Below, piece by piece: positions 33,900 through 41,880 of a stretch of 64,000 bases of DNA (the stretch's first letter is position 1; each line of letters begins with the position of its first letter). Made by a program: the position numbers and the translations under genes. Below the pieces are notes generated by a model that did no database searches, was not told the DNA's origin, and saw only the letters and a list, made by a program, of their open reading frames with translations. The DNA comes from Sporocytophaga sp. (GTDB lineage Bacteria > Bacteroidota > Bacteroidia > Cytophagales > Cytophagaceae): positions 215,565-279,564 of the forward strand of contig NZ_JAGHZZ010000007.1 of the NCBI RefSeq assembly GCF_017745095.1, in the 5' to 3' direction.

Positions 33900-35468
33900 T
33901 TATTTTTTTAACCAGGAGACCTTGTACAAATCGCTCCTTCGGTTTTGCAAATTCCGAACAGTTCCTGAAGTTCTGATCTTTTTTAAAAGGTCAGTATCCA
34001 AATCGACAACTAGCGTTGTTTCAGAATTTGTTGTCGCTTCTGCTATAATGGCATCATGCGGAAATGAGAAATCCGAGGGGGAAAATACAGCTGATTGCGC
34101 ATATTGAATATCCATATTTTCCACACCGGGAAGGTTACCAACACTTCCTGAAATAGCAACATAACATTCATTTTCTATTGCCCTTGCTTGAGCACAGCGA
34201 CTCACTCTCAAGAAAGAATTTTTGGTATCTGTCCAGAATGGAACAAAAAGGATATTAATACCTTCTTCTGCCAATATTCTTGAAAGCTCCGGAAACTCAA
34301 CATCATAACAAATCAAAATACCAACTTTACCCGCATCTGTCTCGAATACTTTTAATTCATTTCCACCTTTCATCCCCCAATAACTAGCTTCATCAGGAGT
34401 GACATGCAGCTTATATTGCACATCCCAGGTCCCGTCTCTTTTACACAGATAAGAAACATTATATAAACCGTCCTCCTCAAGAAGAGGCATACTACCAGCA
34501 ATAATGTTTATATTATAGGAAAGCGCAAAACTTACGAGTTTATCCCTTATCTCTTCAGTGTAACCTGCAAGCACCCTTACCGCATCTGCCGCACTGTCTT
34601 TATTCGCCTGAGCCATCAATGGAGCATTGAAAAACTCCGGAAATATTACAAAATCAGCTTTATACCCTGATACGGTATCAACGAAGAACTCCATATTCTG
34701 CATCAGGTCATTAAAATCCTTTAACGGACGCATCATCCACTGTACTACTCCTACCCTTACAATTGATTTTTGTCCACCAAAAAGTTTATTATCTGTAGGT
34801 TCGTAATACACATTGATCCACTCCAATAATGTAGCGTAGGATTTTGAATCAATATCATCCGGCAAGTAATTAACCATTACTTTACGAACGTGAAAATCAT
34901 TGGCCATCTGGAATGTCAGAATAGGGTCAACAATTTCTTTATTTTTCACCTTATCTATATATTCCTTAGGACTCAGTTTTTTAGAAATTTTCTTATATCC
35001 CGGAATTCTTCCTCCCGCAATGATTGCACGGAGATTCAATTTTTCACATAGCTCTTTTCTTGCATCATAAAGTCTTCTCCCCAACCTTAACCCCTGATAT
35101 TCGGGATGAACAAAGACATCTATCCCATAAAGAGTATCACCATCCGGATCATGTGTAGTGAGCATTCCATTGCCAGTAATTTGCTTATAAGTATGATTAT
35201 CACCATATTTTGCATAATCTACTATTAGACTGAATGCAGCTGCAACAAGCTTTCCGTTATCTTCAATTCCTATCTGACCTTCAGGAAAGTGTTTCAGCAT
35301 CGACTTAAGCTCAGTTTTAGTCCAGGCTCCGCCTGCGTTGGAATATACCAACTCCATTATTTCCTTAATCTGTTCAAAATCATCTAATGTGATATTCCTA
35401 AGGTGAAGTCTATGCTGCTCTATTTGTTCTTTTTTTCCTCTTGTGGATTTTGCCTTTTCTTTGGACAT
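33900..35468 (-). CDS. GNAT acetyltransferase-nitrilase (C-N hydrolase) fusion
   Basis: 522 residues. The first half (about 17-210) is a GNAT domain, with the acetyl-CoA loop VHPEYQGLRLGRRLYDAR near 121-138. The second half (about 228-510) is a carbon-nitrogen hydrolase. Its catalytic triad is complete: E in FPEFF near 288, K in YKLHVTPDE near 363, and C in LICYDVEFPE near 401. The N-terminal tail is basic. This domain order is a widespread bacterial family. The nitrilase part is most like amidases acting on small amides; substrate unknown. Monocistronic. Confidence 0.93.
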   Translation of the reverse strand: MSKEKAKSTRGKKEQIEQHRLHLRNITLDDFEQIKEIMELVYSNAGGAWTKTELKSMLKHFPEGQIGIEDNGKLVAAAFSLIVDYAKYGDNHTYKQITGNGMLTTHDPDGDTLYGIDVFVHPEYQGLRLGRRLYDARKELCEKLNLRAIIAGGRIPGYKKISKKLSPKEYIDKVKNKEIVDPILTFQMANDFHVRKVMVNYLPDDIDSKSYATLLEWINVYYEPTDNKLFGGQKSIVRVGVVQWMMRPLKDFNDLMQNMEFFVDTVSGYKADFVIFPEFFNAPLMAQANKDSAADAVRVLAGYTEEIRDKLVSFALSYNINIIAGSMPLLEEDGLYNVSYLCKRDGTWDVQYKLHVTPDEASYWGMKGGNELKVFETDAGKVGILICYDVEFPELSRILAEEGINILFVPFWTDTKNSFLRVSRCAQARAIENECYVAISGSVGNLPGVENMDIQYAQSAVFSPSDFSFPHDAIIAEATTNSETTLVVDLDTDLLKKIRTSGTVRNLQNRRSDLYKVSWLKK

Positions 35469-35530
35469 AAAACGGGGACTATAAAATACCTTTGATCAAT
35501 CTGAAATACGGGAATTAAGTTCCCTTTTCA

Positions 35531-35586
35531 AAGTTATAAGTATTAAGTTGAAAGTTGAAAGTTGAATGCGAAAAGTTTGAAGCGGA
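35531..35586 (+). repeat. Heptad element H4, left arm
   Basis: Eight consecutive 7-base units in plus-strand sense, beginning AAGTTAT, AAGTATT, then three identical AAGTTGA. No plus-strand gene ends here. It lies 63 bases upstream of the nitrilase fusion start, in the 35469-35807 gene-free spacer. Confidence 0.75.
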
Positions 35587-35770
35587 GGACAGAAAGCAAT
35601 ATGTAGAAACTTTAAATAAGTTCGTAAGAGACGCAATGCTTGGCATATATCCTGTCCCACCTTAAGCCATGACTTGATTCGGATCAAGCTTTTAAAATAA
35701 TAAATTGTGAGTGTTAAGTTTAAAAACTATCATTCAGGGGTATATAATGAAAATTCATATCAATAAGATA
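35587..35770. other. Central part of gene-free spacer
   Basis: Holds GTAAGAGACGCAATGCTTGG (from 35624), which resembles half of the GAGACG palindrome at 59938. CTTGAT-TCGG-ATCAAG (35673-35688) is a 6-bp hairpin with a tetraloop. No gene was found; a 63-codon minus-strand frame here has no family resemblance or start signal. Confidence 0.5.
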
Positions 35771-35812
35771 TTTTCAACTTTTCACTTTAAGCTTTCAACT
35801 TTAAATTTTAGT
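35771..35812 (-). repeat. Heptad element H4, right arm, overlapping gene stop
   Basis: Heptads CTTTTCA, CTTTAAG, CTTTCAA and CTTTAAA on the plus strand, i.e. AAAG-type on the mRNA strand. They surround the stop of the minus-strand gene at 35808-35810. The arm is roughly complementary to the left arm 185 bases away. Confidence 0.7.
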
Positions 35813-36326
35813 CGCAAAGCTCAATCTGATCGCACTGATAATAGTGAGAAGCAACCTTAACCACACGGTTATTGGAATACTCTATTCGAATACAGCCATA
35901 TGTTGAGGGATAAAAATCTATTTCAGGGCGTTCATTTTTATATTTTGTGTCGGCAGGGTTTCCTAATAGTTCACGAATTTCCTTTCGGTTTTTATCAAAT
36001 ATTTTTCCTGCTACTTCTCCTTTAAATGCTTTATTCACCTCGACAAAATCCCAAAAGGTGTAATAAGTAAAACCTAACCCCTCGTAAAATACTGCTCCTC
36101 CGCATGAGTGGTTGCTGCCATCAGCAACAACAGATGTATAACAGGGAAACCATTCTTTTATGTCATTCTGAGATAAATTAGGCTTCACTCCATTTATTTC
36201 TCCCAGATGAATATCATAAGTCAATTGCTTGCATTCAACATGTGCGCTGGTCGTCTTTTGAGTACCCTTGCATGAAAAAAATGTAATAATAAAAAACTGC
36301 AGTACTATTAAAAATATTCTATTCAT
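35808..36326 (-). CDS. Predicted lipoprotein, unknown function
   Basis: 172 residues. The N-terminus has a lipoprotein signal with FFSCKG (cysteine near 19). The mature part contains several cysteines (C32, C62, C75, C144, C163, C172, with some approximate positions). Such spacing suggests disulfides in the periplasm. Motifs: KEWFPCYTSVVADGSNHSCGG and a C-terminal YGCIRIEYSNNRVV. I do not recognise the family. It is 43 bases downstream of another unknown gene on the same strand. The stop lies within a heptad element. Confidence 0.75.
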   Translation of the reverse strand: MNRIFLIVLQFFIITFFSCKGTQKTTSAHVECKQLTYDIHLGEINGVKPNLSQNDIKEWFPCYTSVVADGSNHSCGGAVFYEGLGFTYYTFWDFVEVNKAFKGEVAGKIFDKNRKEIRELLGNPADTKYKNERPEIDFYPSTYGCIRIEYSNNRVVKVASHYYQCDQIELCD

Positions 36327-36368
36327 AAGCCTTCAATTTAGGTTACTTGACCAGCATCCCTAACTATC

Positions 36369-36809
36369 CTATTCAATATCCATTAGACTGGTCCAATATC
36401 TGTCCGAAAGAAATAACAATTCTTCCGGATCCATTTGTCTGAAATCTTCATCAAAAACAATGATGTCTGATGCTGAAAAGTATAAATTTCCACCAAAGCC
36501 AAGTGCAGTGCAGTTAACATACACTTTTAAATCAGTTTCATTTACTGGTTCCAGGCCAAGTAGTTCCAATAGAAGATTACTCAGATATGCCGGATCGTCA
36601 ACGATTTTATCCTCATCATCCCAGTATCTCAGATGCAATCCAGTACAGGATTTCAGAACACAGTAAAAATATTGAAAAGTGCTATTAACTTCCTGAGCCA
36701 AAAATTTGCATTCCAGTTTAATATTCAGGTCTGAACCTGAAAAGCTCATCTCTTCTATTACTCCTTCCTGAAAACTATCCAGTACGTTCTTAATTTTCTT
36801 CTGATTCAT
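36369..36809 (-). CDS. Unknown cytoplasmic protein
   Basis: 146 residues, acidic, no signal peptide or membrane segment. It begins with a helix (MNQKKIKNVLDSFQEGVIEEMSF), then a strand-rich middle with LKSCTGLHLRYWDDE and the acidic KVYVNCTALGFGGNLYFSASDI. The last 25 residues form an acidic helix (DPEELLFLSDRYW). I cannot name a family. The layout recalls small immunity-like proteins, but no toxin gene is nearby. 18 bases downstream of the large glycoside hydrolase gene, so possibly co-transcribed. Confidence 0.75.
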   Translation of the reverse strand: MNQKKIKNVLDSFQEGVIEEMSFSGSDLNIKLECKFLAQEVNSTFQYFYCVLKSCTGLHLRYWDDEDKIVDDPAYLSNLLLELLGLEPVNETDLKVYVNCTALGFGGNLYFSASDIIVFDEDFRQMDPEELLFLSDRYWTSLMDIE

Positions 36810-36827
36810 CTGATCTTTTGTAAAAAG

Positions 36828-39380
36828 TTAGTTTCTCTTTACTTTAATTTCAAAAACAAAAGTTCTTGCCTTCTTTAAATCAAGAGAACTGTCTTCTCCC
36901 GATAAAGTTAAAGGCAATTGTTTCATTTTTTCTCCATCAGGTCCCAAAGGAGTTATCTTCAAATTCTTCAGTCCTTTAAAAATAACTTCGCCATCTGCCA
37001 CTTGAGCCAAGACAGGAGCGTTACCAGGCTCTTCAAGTGCAGTTCTGGTTTCGTTAAATTTCTGACCTTTCATTTTACAGGTTGTTGTAACTACAAGATA
37101 AAAATTTTCTGATTCTGAAAGCGGTAAAGTATCTCTGGATACAAGCATTACACTCGCCCATTTATTCTTCATTTTCACCTTCAGCATTGGTAAGTCAAAT
37201 GTTTCTCCACTTAACTTTCCTACAACTCCCTGCGCTCTAGGAGTATTAACTTTAAGAATTCCTTTCTGGTAATCCAGAACAAGTTCTTTGGTTTCACTAG
37301 TGATTATTTTATTGGCCTTATCATAAAACCCAATATATTTTGAAGGATCATTTCCCTTGACTGCGCTATCTGACTTTGCTACCCTTGTGATATAAGGAAG
37401 ATGGTAATTTTTATCTATAAAGTCCGAATAAGAAGGTAGATCATAAATTAACTTTTCATTTACTGCATCAATTACAATTCCAGGAGCAGTTTTAACATCA
37501 CTTCTCAAGAAAACAGGTGCCGCTACTACCCATTGCGATAAATGCTCAGGCATTTTGGAAAGTGTAAAAGGAGTGATTCGGTCCTTTCCTACAGGCGTAG
37601 CATCAAAATCAAACTGAATAATACCGTCAAGCCCCTGCAAGCTTCCGTAAGCAGAAATATAAGGAAGTGCATCCAGTGTATATTCATTAGGATAACATGC
37701 ATTAAACTCTGTTACTATAGTTGGTTTGTTATACCATTTATATTTGGTAATTGCAGCAATGGAGCCTTTATCAGGATTTTTCAACAATGGAGTATTATTA
37801 ACGGGCGCATATAATATCCTATTCCAGTTGTTGTTAATTTTCCACAACTGAGGATGATCCCAATAGTCATTAGTTATGATCAGATCCATCCCTTGATTAT
37901 CCTTCGAATACGCCAATATTGGTGTGGGAAAATTACTTCCTGCTAACAAATATTTTACACCCAAAGACCTCATCAGCCGGTACATTCCATTGTAATAATC
38001 TTTTTCTACGGAAGAAAGAAAACGCAAACTGGCCTCTGTATTTCCTTTTTCTTTTTCCTTAAGTACCGGTGAAATATTTGTGCTGTAATCAAGTTCAAAA
38101 ACAGATAGCTTACCCTGATTTCCTTTATCTAGAAATTGCTGCTGAAGTCCTTTTCTATAATGTGGGGTCAGAATATCTCCTCCAAAATGGACGAAGACTG
38201 AGGATTCATTAATAAATTCTGAAGCAATGATGGCAGGTTCTTCGCTATACAAAAGCTTTGTATAAGCATTCTTGTGAGTCAAGAGTTGTCTGATATATTC
38301 TTTCTGCAGTTCTATAACTTTCGGATCGAAGTAAGCAACCTGCTTTCCTCCCAGATCAGGAAGACGATCAGTTATTCCATCCTCTTCCGTAAAATCTCTA
38401 TGGACAAGTAGATCCAGAAATATATAAATACCTTTCTTTTTCAATGCGTAGATCAAGTAATCTAGTTTGTTGAGACTTTCTTTTGAAAGTTGCTTGCTAT
38501 TGCCAACATTTCCAAAAATATTGGGAACCGCCCAGGGAGCATCCATATGATGAAGTCTAACAAGATTACATCCCATCTTGGATAGTCTCATAGCAAGAGA
38601 GTCTGCCGTTTCTCTTTCTGGAAAGCAGGAACCAGCCACTAGATTCACGCCCCAGAAACGGGCAGTCGTTCCATCAGAAAATGTAAGTTTGCCGTTGTAT
38701 GCTTTTATAAAACCATGCTTTCCAGCTGGAGCGTCCAATAAAGAGGACCAATCTGCATAATGGCCAGCCTTGGAGGTCGCAGGTTTTAGATCATACCACT
38801 CCCCTTCATCTGTGGGACCACTAAGATTTTCTTTTTTCAGTGCTTCACCAGATCTACCTTTAAGACTCACCTGAATATCATCAAAGTAAGCAGTACCAGT
38901 ACAATTCCCCAGTACAGCCTGCACTTTAACCTTTTTTGCTCCTGTAGGAATATTATAACTTTGCTGATAATGAGTCCACTTCGTAGATCCTTCTGCCTGA
39001 CCTGTTACAGGAGGATAGCCTCCTGTCATAGCTCCATTTTCATCAAGAAACTCTACTGAAATTCTGGCCATTTCCCAGGATTCTTTTCCTTTTACTACAT
39101 TTTCTGTCTTCATCCATCCAGAGATTAGAGCGGTTGTGGCTCCTTCAGAAATTAATATAGTCTGGTCTGCTCCACTCCACTTAGGACTATCCAAATGAAC
39201 TTTCAAAGAGTAATTACCGAATTTCCCCTCATTAATAACCTCTCCTCCCCACATATTCCAGCCTTTTGTTTGATTTTCAAAACTGCTGTTGGTAAGCAGA
39301 TTTTCAGAAGTTTCCTGACTGAAGACTAATGAAAAACCTATAAAAACATGGCATATAAAGACAAAAACAGACCTTTTCAT
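36828..39380 (-). CDS. Secreted glycoside hydrolase with N-terminal carbohydrate-binding-like domain
   Basis: 850 residues with a signal peptide (cleaved after SLVFSQ near 21). Residues about 24-172 form a CBM4/9/22-like beta sandwich (ENLLTNSSFENQTKGW start, GTAYFDDIQVSL end). Residues about 215-640 resemble a TIM-barrel hydrolase of GH clan A: RFWGVNLVAGSCFPERE, a GCNLVRLHHMDAPW strand-end, acid/base in SEFINES near 388-394, and likely nucleophile in VTEFNACYP near 555-563. The last 200 residues are beta-rich. The exact family (GH5/GH42-like) and substrate are unresolved. A plant-polysaccharide role fits the inferred lifestyle. Confidence 0.83.
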   Translation of the reverse strand: MKRSVFVFICHVFIGFSLVFSQETSENLLTNSSFENQTKGWNMWGGEVINEGKFGNYSLKVHLDSPKWSGADQTILISEGATTALISGWMKTENVVKGKESWEMARISVEFLDENGAMTGGYPPVTGQAEGSTKWTHYQQSYNIPTGAKKVKVQAVLGNCTGTAYFDDIQVSLKGRSGEALKKENLSGPTDEGEWYDLKPATSKAGHYADWSSLLDAPAGKHGFIKAYNGKLTFSDGTTARFWGVNLVAGSCFPERETADSLAMRLSKMGCNLVRLHHMDAPWAVPNIFGNVGNSKQLSKESLNKLDYLIYALKKKGIYIFLDLLVHRDFTEEDGITDRLPDLGGKQVAYFDPKVIELQKEYIRQLLTHKNAYTKLLYSEEPAIIASEFINESSVFVHFGGDILTPHYRKGLQQQFLDKGNQGKLSVFELDYSTNISPVLKEKEKGNTEASLRFLSSVEKDYYNGMYRLMRSLGVKYLLAGSNFPTPILAYSKDNQGMDLIITNDYWDHPQLWKINNNWNRILYAPVNNTPLLKNPDKGSIAAITKYKWYNKPTIVTEFNACYPNEYTLDALPYISAYGSLQGLDGIIQFDFDATPVGKDRITPFTLSKMPEHLSQWVVAAPVFLRSDVKTAPGIVIDAVNEKLIYDLPSYSDFIDKNYHLPYITRVAKSDSAVKGNDPSKYIGFYDKANKIITSETKELVLDYQKGILKVNTPRAQGVVGKLSGETFDLPMLKVKMKNKWASVMLVSRDTLPLSESENFYLVVTTTCKMKGQKFNETRTALEEPGNAPVLAQVADGEVIFKGLKNLKITPLGPDGEKMKQLPLTLSGEDSSLDLKKARTFVFEIKVKRN

Positions 39381-39548
39381 CGATTTAGATTTTGCTAAAA
39401 ATAAACAATAAATCTTAAAAAACAGGAATTCAATTTTTAAGAAAAAGGCAATACTTAACTAAGTGAGCAGATAAAGGTTAATAATATACAGAGGTGTGAT
39501 GGAAACAAATAAAGAATAATAAACTGAGGATTTAATTTTTTAAGAGCG

Positions 39549-41777
39549 ATGGGAAAGACCATAATAATATCCAACCGGCTTCCGGTAAGTATACAGAAGA
39601 AGGAAGATGGGTTATCATATACTCCAAGCGCAGGGGGACTTGCAACAGGGCTAGGATCAATATATAAATCAGGTGATAATGTTTGGTTAGGTTGGCCAGG
39701 CTTATACGTTACCAATGACAATGAAAAGGAAGAAATAGCATACAATCTGAAGAATGAAAACATGGCTCCGGTCTTTCTGACTAAGGAAGAGATTGAAAAA
39801 TTTTACGAAGGCTTCAGTAATACGACCTTATGGCCATTGTTTCATTATTTCCCTTCCTATACTTCATTTGACGAAGGTTATTGGGAAACATACAAACTTG
39901 TGAATCAGATATTCTGTGAAGAAACATTAAAATATGCAAACAATGGTGACATTATCTGGATTCATGATTATCAGCTTTTGCTTTTGCCTAATATGATAAG
40001 AGAAAAATTGCCCGATGCTACCATTGGCTTTTTTCAGCATATACCATTTCCATCATTTGAGATCTTCAGAAACCTACCATGGAGAAAAGAGCTTCTCGAA
40101 GGCATGTTGGGGTCTGACCTAATTGGTTTTCATACATACGATGATGTTCGGCATTTCTTAAGTTCTGTGAGCAGGCTTGTGGGAATTGACAATAAAATGG
40201 GAGAACTGAGAGTAGAGGAAAGAATATGTATGGTAGATTCTTTTCCGATGGGCATTGACTATGAAAAATTTGATAAGGCTGCCAGATCAGAAAACACTAC
40301 TAAGGAAATCGCTTCTTATGATGAATTTCTTGGAGACACCAAAACTATTGTTTCTATTGACAGACTGGATTATTCAAAAGGTATTCCTGACAGGCTTCTG
40401 GCATTCGATCTCTTTCTGGAAAATTATCCTGAATATAAAGGTCAGGTAACATTACTCATGATAGTTGTACCAAGCCGTGATCAGGTAGAACTCTATAAAC
40501 AACTTAAGGTTGAAATAGATGAACTGGTCGGAAGGATTAATGGAAAGCATGGAAAAATAGACTGGACACCGATAAGATATTTCTATAGATCTTTCCCATT
40601 CACTTCCCTATCAGCCATGTACAGATTATCTGACATTGCATTGGTAACCCCTCTCAGAGATGGAATGAACCTTGTTTGCAAGGAATATATTGCTAGCAAG
40701 ATTGACCAGACCGGGGTACTGATATTAAGTGAAATGGCCGGAGCGGCAAAAGAGCTTTCCGATGCTTTAATTATTAATCCGAACAATCTTCCTGAAATGG
40801 CAGATGCAATATACAAAGCATTGACAATGTCTGAAGAGGAACAAATAAGAAGAATGGATGAGCTGCAGTCAGTTGTGAAAAGGTACGACATTCATAACTG
40901 GGTGCAGCTTTTTATGAGAAGTCTGGATGTGGTAAAAGAAAAACAATACGAAATGTCTGTAAAACAATTAAGCAATCAATCAAAACTTGAACTGATTGAG
41001 GATTATAAGAAGGCCGAGAAAAGAATACTTTTTCTTGACTATGATGGTACACTTGTTCCGTTTAAACAAAATCCTAAACAAGCAAGGCCCGATAAAGAAT
41101 TGTATGGGATACTTGAAGATCTTTCTTCCGATCCAAAAAATAAAATAGTAATCATAAGTGGAAGAGATAGAGATACTCTTGATGACTGGTTTGGAAAATT
41201 AAGCATAGACCTGATTGCTGAACATGGAGTATGGCTCAGAGAAGGTCGTCCTTTCTGGAGTATGATTGATTATTTGACGGATGAATGGAAGTCTGAAATT
41301 TCTCCTATATTAGAAATGTTCGTAGCCAGAACTCCTGGCTCCTTTATTGAAACTAAAGGTTATTCCCTGGTATGGCATTATAGGAAATCCGATCCTGCAT
41401 TAGGAGAATTAAGATCCAGAGAACTTGTGAGCCACTTACAATTCATTACTACGAACATGAATATCAAAGTACTGGAAGGCAATAAGGTAGTAGAAGTTAA
41501 AAATGCTGGTATCAATAAAGGTAAAGCTGCGTTAAGATGGCTGAATGAATCTTTCAACTTTATCCTTGCAGCCGGAGATGACTGGACAGATGAGGACACC
41601 TTCAATGCTATGCCTGATTCTGCTTATACATTAAAGATAGGAAATACTCCTACTTCCGCAAGGTATAACCTTCATGAATGTGGCCCAGACTATTGCACAG
41701 AAATGAGAAGTTTGCTTATTACGCTTGCTGAGGAAGGACACCAGATAAGGCGTAAAGTTTTAAGTAATAAAGCTTAA
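39549..41777 (+). CDS. otsAB: Fused trehalose-6-phosphate synthase/phosphatase
   Basis: 742 residues, bifunctional. Residues 1-465 are a GT20 glycosyltransferase (OtsA): ISNRLPVS near 6-13, GGLATGL near 28-34, IWIHDYQLLLLP near 137-148, DRLDYSKG near 278-285 and the LRDGMNLVCKEY stretch near 370-381. Residues about 485-735 are an HAD phosphatase (OtsB): FLDYDGTL near 496-503, ISGRDRDTL near 537-545 and AGDDWTDED near 675-683. It makes trehalose from UDP-glucose and glucose 6-phosphate, a common osmo- and desiccation protectant. Convergent with a GH15 enzyme. The stop lies inside a heptad element. Confidence 0.95.
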   Translation: MGKTIIISNRLPVSIQKKEDGLSYTPSAGGLATGLGSIYKSGDNVWLGWPGLYVTNDNEKEEIAYNLKNENMAPVFLTKEEIEKFYEGFSNTTLWPLFHYFPSYTSFDEGYWETYKLVNQIFCEETLKYANNGDIIWIHDYQLLLLPNMIREKLPDATIGFFQHIPFPSFEIFRNLPWRKELLEGMLGSDLIGFHTYDDVRHFLSSVSRLVGIDNKMGELRVEERICMVDSFPMGIDYEKFDKAARSENTTKEIASYDEFLGDTKTIVSIDRLDYSKGIPDRLLAFDLFLENYPEYKGQVTLLMIVVPSRDQVELYKQLKVEIDELVGRINGKHGKIDWTPIRYFYRSFPFTSLSAMYRLSDIALVTPLRDGMNLVCKEYIASKIDQTGVLILSEMAGAAKELSDALIINPNNLPEMADAIYKALTMSEEEQIRRMDELQSVVKRYDIHNWVQLFMRSLDVVKEKQYEMSVKQLSNQSKLELIEDYKKAEKRILFLDYDGTLVPFKQNPKQARPDKELYGILEDLSSDPKNKIVIISGRDRDTLDDWFGKLSIDLIAEHGVWLREGRPFWSMIDYLTDEWKSEISPILEMFVARTPGSFIETKGYSLVWHYRKSDPALGELRSRELVSHLQFITTNMNIKVLEGNKVVEVKNAGINKGKAALRWLNESFNFILAAGDDWTDEDTFNAMPDSAYTLKIGNTPTSARYNLHECGPDYCTEMRSLLITLAEEGHQIRRKVLSNKA

Positions 41778-41803
41778 AGTGTAAAGTTGAAAGCTTAAAG
41801 TAT
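41762..41803 (+). repeat. Heptad element H5, left arm, overlapping otsAB stop
   Basis: Six perfect 7-base units: AAGTAAT, then AAAGCTT, AAAGTGT, AAAGTTG, AAAGCTT, AAAGTAT. The otsAB stop TAA is at 41775-41777 within the second and third units. Confidence 0.85.
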
Positions 41804-41807
41804 ATAA

Positions 41808-41831
41808 AAAAAGAGGCATAAGCCTCTTTTT
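41808..41831. terminator. Bidirectional terminator nested in H5
   Basis: AAAAAGAGGC (41808-41817) pairs with GCCTCTTTTT (41822-41831) over ATAA. It lies between the two heptad arms, and the arms pair outside it. Confidence 0.9.
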
Positions 41832-41843
41832 CGTTTTTGATAA

Positions 41844-41880
41844 TACTTTCAGCCTTAAGCTTTCAGCTTTATGCTTCTTA
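41844..41880 (-). repeat. Heptad element H5, right arm, overlapping GH15 stop
   Basis: CTTTCAG, CCTTAAG, CTTTCAG, CTTTATG and CTTCTTA at 7-base steps on the plus strand, the inverted partner of the left arm. The GH15 stop is at 41878-41880. Together with the terminator they form a three-level nested palindrome of about 120 bases. Confidence 0.85.

Noticed and set aside
35496-35687. 63-codon minus-strand ORF
   Set aside because: It lies over heptad repeats and a hairpin, with repeat-derived composition and no start signal.
36369-36809. Toxin-immunity gene
   Set aside because: The acidic small protein resembles immunity proteins only in size and charge; no toxin gene is adjacent.
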